Origin: Cyanidium caldarium
Lineage: Eukaryota > Rhodophyta > Bangiophyceae > Cyanidiales > Cyanidiaceae
DNA length: 64,000 nucleotides
NCBI GenBank assembly: GCA_026184775.1
Contig: JANCYW010000010.1
Span: 405,705-469,704 of the forward strand
Direction: 5' to 3'
Shown: piece after piece, positions 47,786 through 57,178 of the stretch
Position numbering within the stretch: the first letter of the stretch is position 1
Layout: the number at the start of each line of letters is the position of its first letter
Program-made: the position numbers and the translations under genes
Notes under the pieces: generated by a model
Seen by the model: the letters and a program-made list of their open reading frames with translations, nothing else
Told to the model about the DNA's origin: nothing
Database searches by the model: none

Positions 47786-49000
47786 ATGGAGTCGACGGCG
47801 TTTGTCGGGCTGGTGCCGTTGCGGCGGACAGTGCGGCGGTCGGGGCCGCGCGGCCGCCTCCCTGTGTGGGGAGTGCGGGCGGCGTTGTGCATGGTTGCCC
47901 CCGGCGGCGGTAGTCGGCGTAGTGGACCGGGGGAGCGCGGTTCGTTGCAGCGTCCGGAGGAGCGTTTGGGGAGCGACTCGGGTGTGCGCTCGTCGTCTGC
48001 GCGAGAAGACCCCATGTTGGCGATGATGCGGGAGATGGCGGCGTTGCAGCAGCAGGTGGCGGAGATACGGGAGGAGAATGAGCGTTTGCGGCAGGAGCGG
48101 GACGCGGCGAAGCGCAGCGGGGGCGGGTTGGAGGTGGAGGACCTGACGGCCGCGGCCGCGAAATCGTACGGCGTGCACGGCGACACCGGCAAGTTCCTGC
48201 CCATGTACGCCATCGACGCCGACGAGGTGTTGAGTCGAATCGTCCCGGTGGTGGGGCCGCAGCCGTCGCTGAAGGAGATCGAACACGCCACCGAGTTGTC
48301 GATGGGCGCGCGCGATGCGCTGCGGCTGCAGGTGGGCGGCAAAACGTACGACGATGCGGTCCGCGGCCGTTTCCTGCTCTTCAACGTGGCGCAGGCGGCC
48401 GCGCCCGGGGTGCAGCGTGTCGCCCTTCCGGGTGCCATCGTGCCGATCAAGTACGCCTCGGCGCCGGTGGGTGTGTTGATGCACAAGTCGGAGCTGGGCT
48501 TGCTGGAGGGATCCACCGCTGCCGACAACGCCCGCGACGTGCTCTGTCTGGTGGTGGTGGAGACCGATCCGGATGCGCAACACGTCATCGACCAGTACGG
48601 CAGCAGCGGCGTGATCGGCCTGCGCCGCCCCTCAGTCGCCGAACAGCTGGACAATGTGTGGTTTGACGAGCGCGGCATGTCCTCGGCCTCGCCCGTCTCC
48701 GAGCCGGCGGATGCCAACGGCGCCGTCGAGGATGACGATGCCGACGACGACTCGGCGCTGGAGCTGGACGACTCCGGCTTCGTCGCCGGCAAGTTCTATC
48801 TGTGGTATGACGCGTACGGTGAAGCCGAGCAGGAGGACGGCAGCGTGCGCCCGCGTTTCTATGCCCGCTATTATCACGCGCTATCGGACGCCGAAGCCGA
48901 CGGGTTGGAGAGCGTCGGACGCATTCTGACGGTGGTCGAGCCGCGCGCCGACGGCCGCCGCCAACGCAGCGGTTTCGCCGAGGAGGATGAGTACTATTAA
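47786..49000 (+). CDS. Unknown protein, likely plastid-targeted
   Basis: I do not recognise this 404-residue protein. Residues 1-45 (MESTAFVGLVPLRRTVRRSG, then LPVWGVRAAL) look like a plastid transit peptide: basic, with hydroxylated residues and few acids. A coiled-coil segment follows (about 75-120, EMAALQQQVAEIREENERLR). The larger domain (about 130-300) is folded-looking, with KFLPMYAIDADEVLSRIVP, LLFNVAQAAAPGVQR and KYASAPVGVLMHKSELGLL, and no catalytic motif I know. The C terminus is acidic (DDDADDDSALELDD) with a terminal EEDEYY. The upstream open frame (to 47591) adds 65 residues of poor composition, so the Met at 47786 is preferred. The gene is divergent from SQD2, another plastid gene. 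Confidence 0.6.
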   Translation: MESTAFVGLVPLRRTVRRSGPRGRLPVWGVRAALCMVAPGGGSRRSGPGERGSLQRPEERLGSDSGVRSSSAREDPMLAMMREMAALQQQVAEIREENERLRQERDAAKRSGGGLEVEDLTAAAAKSYGVHGDTGKFLPMYAIDADEVLSRIVPVVGPQPSLKEIEHATELSMGARDALRLQVGGKTYDDAVRGRFLLFNVAQAAAPGVQRVALPGAIVPIKYASAPVGVLMHKSELGLLEGSTAADNARDVLCLVVVETDPDAQHVIDQYGSSGVIGLRRPSVAEQLDNVWFDERGMSSASPVSEPADANGAVEDDDADDDSALELDDSGFVAGKFYLWYDAYGEAEQEDGSVRPRFYARYYHALSDAEADGLESVGRILTVVEPRADGRRQRSGFAEEDEYY

Positions 49001-49349
49001 AGGCGGCAGACAGGTCGCTGTGTGGGAGCGGGTGGATTGGTCGAGGTCTCCGTCCGTAAACGGGTTCCTGACTCGTGCGGCATATTCTTCTCCAGCGCCT
49101 CGCTTCACGTCTCTCTGCGCACTCCCCAGATGTTCCGCAGGCGTGAACATCGTTGCGGACGATAGCGGTGGTGGTGGTCGCGGTGGGAGAGCACGAGTAC
49201 ACCAAGACGTCGTCCACACCACGACGTTGCACTTGAGAATTCATTGTACGCACTGGTGTCTGTCTGGCGCCAGCCGTTGACCACCCACCTTCCCCGACAC
49301 GGGTCTTCCGGTCGTCGTCTCCCGTTCGGTCCACGCACCCCTGTTCGTT
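49001..49349. other. Intergenic region, orphan to TOR
   Basis: 349 bp between tandem plus-strand genes. It probably holds the orphan's terminator and the TOR promoter; nothing else was noticed. Confidence 0.5.
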
Positions 49350-52300
49350 ATGTCGCCTGGACCCGCCAACCTGCAGGCCGGCGATGCCTCGGGCGCGGAA
49401 CGCGCCGGACAACCGCCACGGCGGTCGGAGCACACGTCTCCGGCGTTTTCGTCGGTGTCAGTGTCGGCGGGCGGTCGACAGCGGGCGTTGTCGGTGGGCA
49501 CCCTCGGTGACGCGGGGGACAGCGCCAGCCGGCCAGCGCCGCCGGGCAGCGGGGCCACGCTGCCGCGCTCGCACTCCAACTTCAGTCTGCACACGCTGGA
49601 GGTGGCGCCGGAGCTGGAGGTGCACCTGAATGCGTTGCAGGCGGCGCAGCGGGCGTCGGAGCGCCTGGCCGCCGCCATCCGGCTGCGCGAGGCGTTCGAG
49701 GCGGTGTATCAGTCTTCGCGCCAGCCGGAAGTGTTGGCGTCGCTGAGCGAGTCGTTGGCACTGCGTATCCAAGCGTTGATCGGCTCGTCCAGCCGGGAGA
49801 AGCGCCTGGCGGGGTTGGCGGCGCTCGACGAGCTGATCGGCACGCGCGGCGAAAGCTACCGCGCCAAAGTGCAGCGCTCGTACAACGGGCTGCGGGCGGT
49901 GTTGCGGCGTCCTTCCGACTGGGACTCGGTGCGGGCGGCGTCGGCGGCATTGGGCAAGCTGAGTCAGCTGGGCGGGGTGCTGGTCGGTCGCTGCGTGGAT
50001 GCCGAGGCGGTACGCGCGCTGGAACGCCTCGGCGGCAACAGCGTCTTGTTGAAAGCGGCTGCGGTGATGACACTGCGCGCGCTGTGCGTGCACGTGCCGG
50101 CGTCGATGTATGCATATCGGGTGCCGTTGGCGCGGGCGCTGTGGCTGGGCGTATGGGATGCGCGCCCGTCGGTGCGTTTCGAGGCGGCGACGCTGTTGCA
50201 CGCGTTTCTGACGGTGCTGCAACAGCGCGCCTCCGATGAGAGCGTTCGCGTGGCGCACGCCCTCGTGTCCAAGTGTGTGGCCTCGTTGCAGCAGACCGAG
50301 CGCGCCGTGCCGATGGCCGAGGTGCACGGTTCGCTGCTGGCGCTGCACCAGCTGTGGCGGGTGCCGCTGACCGCCGAGCAGCTGGAGGTGCACCGCGACA
50401 CCCTGCGACAGCGGCTGGAGCGTCTGCGGCGAGCGCCGGAGCGGTTGGTGCGGGAGGCGCTGCTGGCGCTGCTACCCTGTGCGGTGCAGCGCGATGCGCA
50501 GCTGGTGGAGTTGGGCATGTCGATGGCGCTGGAGCAGGAGGATATGGCGGCGTTGGGCGAGATCGCCGCGGCTGCCGGCTCGGCGGCGGCAGCGCCCTGG
50601 GCGGAACACATCTTCGCGCTGTTGCGCTCGCGGCGCGCCGCCGACGCCGCGCAGGTGTACGGGTGTCTGGCGCGGCTGTCGCCGCTGCAGCTGGGCCCCG
50701 AGACCGCCGCCGAGTACGCGCAGCTGCTGGATCGGGTGCCGCTGCCGCCGACGCTGAGCGACGCGGTGGTGGAGTCGTTGGAGACGCTCCAGCGCCATAT
50801 GCCGCAACTGGCGTCGGCTATTCAGTCGCGGGTGTTGCAAGCGTGTGCGGCGGCCGGCACCGAGCCGGAGTTGGCGATGCGCTCGCTGGTGCGTTTTCCG
50901 TTCTCGCCGCAGTTCGACTTGGAGATGTACACGGCGCGATACGTCGTGCCGCATCTGGACGGTGCGGTGGCGGTGCGGGAGGCGGCCTGCGCTGCCGCCC
51001 CGCACTTGTTGCGGTGTGCTGCCCGTCAGGGACCGGCGGCGACGCGTTCGCGTCTCCGACGGCCGACATTTGCGCTGCTGCGCGAGCTGCTCACGGTGGC
51101 GGTGGCCGACTGCGCGTTGTCGGTGCGCCGGGCGGCGCTGACCGGTCTGGCCAGCGATGCGTCGGCGTTTGATCGGTATCTGGCGCAGCCAGAGGCGCTG
51201 CGACCGCTGTATCTATGTCTGCACGATGAGAGTCTGGCGGTGCGCGAGGCGGCGCTGTCGTTGGTGTGTCGCCTGTCGGCGCGCAATCCGGCGCACACGC
51301 TGCCGGCGTTGCGCAGACTGCTCGTGCATCTGCTCACGGCGTTGCGGTGTGAGGGCGAGGCGTTGCGCGCCTATCGCAACGACGCGCTGCGGCTGTTGTT
51401 GTTGCTGATACGGGAGGCGCCACGCCTGGTGCGGCCGTACGTGCATCCGATCCTGGGGGTGTTGGCAGCGCGGCTGCGGGACGCGCGGTCGCAGGCGTTT
51501 GCGGCGGACGCCTCGGTCGCCTACATTCTAGACACGGTGAACGGGCTGGCGGAACGAGGTGGCGTCGAGGTGGTGGAGCACGTGCCCGAGCTGATGCCGC
51601 TGGTGGTGGCCACGCTGCAGCGGACGTCGGCGGATGCGGAGCTGCGGGAGGCGGCGGCACGGGCGCTGGGCAGTCTGGTGCGCGCCGCCGGCCAGGTGAT
51701 CCTGCTGTATCGGACGTATCCGTCGCTGCTGTCGACGCTGTTGCGCATTCTGCGCACCGAGCACCACCCGGGGGTGCGGCTGGAGGTGCAGCGGGCGCTG
51801 GGCACGTTGGGCGCGCTGGATCCATCACAGGCCACCCGCTTGGGGGAGGAGCGGGTGCGCGTTTCGGGAGGGGCTTGTGTTGCGGCGGCGGTCGCGCATT
51901 CCAGCATCGACAGCAGCAGCAGCAGCAGCAGTGGTGATGGTGGTGGCGGCGGCGGCGGCGGCTTGTCCGCCGAGTCGGCTCCATCGCGTCTGGCGTCGGT
52001 GTTGCGACCGCCGCCGCCCGAGGACGAGAGCCTGGTGGCGCGTCTGCCACATCCGTTCACCGCCAACGAGGACTACTTCCCGTCGGCGGCGTTTGATGCG
52101 CTGAACCGCATCCTCGACGACGACAAACTCGGTGCGCTGCACCACGACGTGGTCACCGCCGTGGTGAACATCATCAATAGCTTGGGCGGCAAGTGCGTGC
52201 CGTTTCTGTCTTCGGTGGTGCCGCGGTTGTTGTGGGCGCTGCGGCCGGGTCATGAGGTGGCGCACGATCTGTCGTTTCGGGAGTACATCTTCCGCGGTCT

Positions 52301-53172
52301 GGCGGACGTGGTGATGGTGGCGCGACAGTACATCCGGCCGTACGCGGACGCGATGGTGGCGTTGGCGTTCGAGTACTGGGAGGCGTCGCCGCTGCACCGT
52401 TCGGTGTTGTCGCTGTTGGAGTGTCTGGCGGCGGCGTTGGGCGATGAATTCCGGCCGTATGTGCCGCTGCTGTTGCCGCTGTTGCTGGGCAGTCTCTCGC
52501 CGCGCACCATGAGGTGTTTGCAGGCGCTGGGGACGCATCTGAACGGCTACGGCGGGTTGGTGCTGCCGTCGATGTGTCGGTATGCGGAGGACGGTACGCG
52601 GCCGTTGCCGTCGCGGGTGGAGGCGGTGAAGCGCCTGGGGCGGCTGATTGCCCTGCTGGATGTCGCCGACCTGGCCAGCGCGCTGTTGCACCCGTTGGCG
52701 CGGATGTTGCAGGTGCCGGAGATGGCGCTGTATGCTCGGATGGCGGTGGAGGCGATGGCCAGCAAGATCGGCGACGACTGGTTGCCGTACGAGCGGCTGT
52801 TGCGCACTGCAGCGGCGGCGGCCGCGGAGGCGAATGGGGGTGGCGGTGGGGCGACGGCGCCGCCTCAGGGAACGCACCGCGGCGCGTCCGGCTCGTGGGG
52901 CTCGCTCACCGATCTGAATGGGGCGGTGGCGTCGGCAGCGGTTGCGCCTCGTCCGGGCGGCGGTATCGGGCGCAGCGACCGCTCGTTGCTGCACCTGCTG
53001 CACCGCTCCGAGTCGACCGACTCGATGGCGCGGGCGTCGTCGGTGTCGTCGCTGACAGAGCTGCTGGAGGGCGGCGGCGGTATCGGCCTCAGCCCCGATG
53101 TGGGCGGGGCGGCGGATATTGGTGGCAGTGGCCACTCGCCGCTGTCCTCCTCGGCATCGTTCTACGATCTGC

Positions 53173-53204
<32 letters not shown>

Positions 53205-56200
53205 ACGGCCGGTGGCGGTGGCGGCGAGCTGCGCAGACATCACGTCAACGAGAAATCGCTGCGGCGCATGTGGGAGGTCGGTCGACGGTCGTCGCGCGAC
53301 GACTGGAACGAGTGGCTGATGGGATTGGCGTCGGCGCTGTTCCGGGAGAGTGGCGCCCCGGCGCTGCGCTCCTGTGCGCGGCTGGCGGAGGTGCATCCGC
53401 CATTGGCACGCGAGCTCTTCCACGCCGCCTTTCTCAGCTGCTGGACGGAGCTGCGCGAGTCGTATCAGGCGTCGCTGGTGGAGGCGCTGGTGCAGGCGCT
53501 CTCCAGCGACACGATCCCGTTGGATGTGTTGCAGGTGTTGTTGAGTTTGGTGGAGTTTATGGAGCACGACGAGAAGCCGCTGCCGATCGATCTGCGCCAG
53601 CTGGCGGCGATGGCGTATCGTTGCGGGGCGCACGCCAAGGCGTTGAGGTATCGCGAGGCGGAGTACGTGCAGGATCCGGCGGCGGCCATCGGCGGGCCCG
53701 ACGGCCTGATCGCCATCTACGACGCGCTGGGGCAGCGCGATGCGGCGGTAGGTGCGCTGCGCGATGCCGAGCTGCGTCAGGTGGTGGTGCGTCGCGACGA
53801 ATGGTACGAGAAGCTGCAGCAGTGGGATATGGCGCTGCAGGCGTTCGAGTCGCACCCGGAGGCGGACACCGATCGGGAGGTGCAACGCGGTCGCATTCGG
53901 TGTCTGGGGCAGTTGGGCGAGTGGCGGCGCATGGAGGCGTTGTGTGAGGAGGTGTGGGCGGAGTGTGTGGCCAGCGGGGATGCGGCCACGCTGAACGTGT
54001 TGGCGGAGGAGGGTGCGGTGGAGGTGGCGTTCCGGCTGCAGCTGTGGGATCGGTTCGCCGAGCGGGTCGACCATTGGAGCACGGCGTGTTTTGGCGGCAA
54101 TTTCTATCGGGCGCTCCTCGCGGTGCATCGCGGCGAGTACGAGCACGGTGAGCGGTACATCGAGGCGTCGCGGCGTCTGCTGGACACGGCCATCACCGCG
54201 CAGGTGGGCGAGGGCTATCCGCGCGCCTACGCGGAGGTGTTGCGGGCGCAGCAGCTGGCCGAGCTGGAGGAGTGTGTGCTGATGCTGCGCGGGGAGTTGT
54301 CGCGGCCACGTCTGGCGCAGCTGTGGAGCGCGCGGTTGGACGGTTGTCGCCACGACTACGGCACCTGGCATCAGGCGCTGATGGTGCGCAGTCTGGTGTT
54401 GGATCCGGTCGACGATTTGCCGACTTGGTTGCGGTTTGTGAGTTTGTGTCGTCGGGCGGGACGGCTGCCGATGGCCGCGGAGGCGTTGCGGATGTTGCGC
54501 GAGCGGGTCGACGACCCGGCGGTGGAGTACGCCGCCATCAAGCTGATGTGGTCCGAGGGGCAGCGCTGGGAGGCGTACCAGCGGTTGGAGGCGTGTTCGC
54601 GCCGGCCGACCGAGGCGCACCTGGCGGCGCGGCGTTTCCTGAAACTGAGCCAGTGGGCGCGGGAGCTGCGCGCCGAGGCGAGCGCTGCGGCGACGGTCGG
54701 CTGGCACGCCTTTTTGGAGCATGCGCGGCGCGCCGCAGTGGCCGACCCGGGCTGGGCCTCCGGCTGGCACATGTGGGCGTCGCTGAATGCGGATGCGGCG
54801 GCGGCGTACAGCACCGGCGGTCGCCTGGGTGGGGCGTGGCCGGCGCGTCCGGCGGCTGTGGCCGCCGCCGAGTCCAGCGTGGTGGTGCGCGCGCACGTCA
54901 TCAACGCGGTGCACGGCTTTTTCCGGGCGATCTCGTTGGGGGAGGCGCCGGCGGCGCGCACGCAGGACTCGCTCAAGCTGCTGACGCTGTGGTTTCGGTA
55001 CGGCGCGGTGGCCGGCGTGGACGACGCGTTGAATGCCGGGTTCGCGACGGCGCCGGTGGACACGTGGCTGGACGTGATCCCGCAGATTGTGGCGCGGCTG
55101 CACTCGCCGATCGCGCCGGTGCAGGCGGGGGTGCGGTCGCTGCTGATCCGCATCGGGCGGGCGCATCCGCAGGCGCTGGTGTATCCGCTGACGGTGGCGG
55201 CGAAATCGAGCAACAAGCGCCGGCGCGACGCCGCCACCGAGGTGCTGAACGCGTTGCGCAGCGAGTCGGCGCGGCTGGTGGAGCAGGCGGAGCTGGTGTC
55301 GCGCGAATTGGTGCGGGTGGCGGTGTTGTGGCCGGAGATGTGGCACGAGGCGCTGGAGGAGGCGTCGCGGGTGTATTTCGGGGAGCACGACGCGGCGGGC
55401 ATGTTGGAGATTCTGGCGCCGCTGCACGACATGGTGGAGGCCGGGCCGGTGACCGCCAAGGAGGCGGCGTTTGTGCGCGAGTTTGGGCGCGACCTGGCGG
55501 AGGCGCGCGAGTGGTGCCGTCGGTTCGCGGCCAGCGGCCACGAGTCGGACATGAACCAGGCGTGGGAGCTGTACTATTCGATTTTTCGGCGCATCAACAA
55601 GTCGCTGTCGGGCGTGAGCCAGCTGCAGTTGGCGGAGGTGTCGCCGGCGCTGCTGGAGGCGCGCCAGCTGCAGTTGGCGGTGCCGGGCACTGGCGAGTCG
55701 GTGAGCATCGCGGCGTTCGCGCCCGCCATGAGCATCATCAGCTCGAAGCAGCGGCCGCGCTGTCTGACCATCGTGGGGTCGGACGGCGCCGAGTATCCGT
55801 TTCTGCTCAAGGGCCACGAGGACCTCCGCCAGGACGAGCGGGTGCAGCAGTTTTTCGGGCTGGTGAACGGGCTGCTGTCGCCGGAGCTGTCCATTGTGAC
55901 GTATGCGGTGCTGCCGCTGAGTCAGACCGTAGGTCTGATCGGCTGGGTGCCCAACTGCGACACGCTACACTCGCTGATCCGCGAGTACCGCGAGCAGCGC
56001 AAGATCATCCTCAACCTGGAGCACCGCATCATGTTGTCGATGGCGCCCGATTTCGACAATCTCTCGCGGCTGCACAAGGTGGAGGTGTTCGAGTACGTGC
56101 TGGAGAACACCACCGGCAACGATCTGGCGGCGATCATGTGGCTGCGCAGTCGCAGCGCGGAGATGTGGCTGGAGCGGCGCACCAATTACGCGCGCTCGCT

Positions 56201-56966
56201 CGCGGTGATGTCCATGGTGGGGTATGTGATCGGTCTGGGCGACCGGCACCCCTCCAACATCCTCATCAAGCGCGACACCGGCAAGGTGATTCACATCGAC
56301 CACGGCGACTGTTTCGAGACGGCACAGCGGCGCGAAAAGTACCCGGAGAAGGTGCCGTTCCGGCTGACGCGCATGTTGGTGCGCGCGCTGGGCATATCCG
56401 GGGTGGAGGGCGTGTTCCGGGCCACCTGCGAGTCCACCATGAGCGTGTTGCGCGCCAACAAGCCGGTGTTGATGGCGATGTTGGAGATATTCGTGCACGA
56501 CCCGCTCTTGGTGCGGGTGCTGCAGGCGACGAACCATGCCGGGCCGGCCGCGTCGATGACGGGCGAGGGCGTCACTGCCGCCGCTCCGATGGCGGCAACC
56601 GCCTCCACCGCGCCGCATCCCAGCGTGCCCATGTCGTTGCGCCTGCTGCACGGCACCATGTCGTTGCGCGCCGCGCTGCGCCTGGAGCAGCAGGGTTACG
56701 GGACCATGGCGGCGGAGGAGGGCGTGGCGGACACACCCGGCCTGAGCGGTCGAGCGCCCTCCGCAGACGACGCCGCCGGCGACGAGAACCGCGGCGAGCG
56801 CGCGGTGGCAGTGGTGCAGCGCACCTCCCAAAAACTCAGCGGGCGCGATTTCGGTAACCACCACGAGGCGCTCTCGGTGGCCGAGCAGGTGGACCGCCTG
56901 ATCAAGCAGGCCACCCACGTGGAGAACCTAGCGCCGGCCTATGTCGGCTGGTGCAACTGTTGGTAA
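49350..56966 (+). CDS. TOR: Target of rapamycin kinase (TOR)
   Basis: The 2538-residue PI3K-related kinase is the core of TOR complexes that couple nutrients to growth. HEAT-like helical repeats fill the first half, with low-complexity inserts including a poly-Gln run (CAA repeats, 53173-53203). A FAT region follows. The FRB domain spans about residues 1995-2090 (MWHEALEEASRVYFGE, then QAWELYYSIFRRIN); Ser2006 matches the human Ser2035 rapamycin-contact site. The kinase has LLKGHEDLRQDERV near 2150 and the catalytic loop GLGDRHPSNIL near 2296. A notable change is the metal-binding DFG, which reads D-H-G at 2317-2319 (HIDHGDCFE; animal and yeast TOR have HIDFGDCFE). The FATC end is NLAPAYVGWCNCW. 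Length and layout are normal; the DFG change is discussed separately. Confidence 0.96.
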
Positions 56967-57078
56967 AAGAGAAAAAGGTGGTGGGAGTGTGAGCGGGTGA
57001 CGGATCATACGCTGTGGTGTGTCATAGAGGGCTCGGTGCGTGTTCCCGACCCGCAGGATGTCTCCGTCGTGTGCGAGG

Positions 57079-57096
57079 GCGCGCGCGCGCGCGCGA
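57079..57096. repeat. (CG)n alternating tract upstream of beta-adaptin
   Basis: An 18-bp run of alternating CG dinucleotides about 85 bp before the beta-adaptin start. Third such tract in intergenic DNA of the window. Confidence 0.8.
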
Positions 57097-57178
57097 GGTG
57101 CCGCGACCACATCGACCGCCCCGGTGGTTCGGTCGCGTCTCTCCGGTTCGCTTCGCACGCGTGCGCCCGAACACCGCC

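Noticed and set aside
51825-55817. A 1330-codon open frame on the minus strand, opposite TOR
   Set aside because: It is the reverse of the TOR frame in GC-rich DNA with strong third-position bias, is full of Arg/His/Gln, and has no domain pattern, while TOR matches its family along this whole interval.
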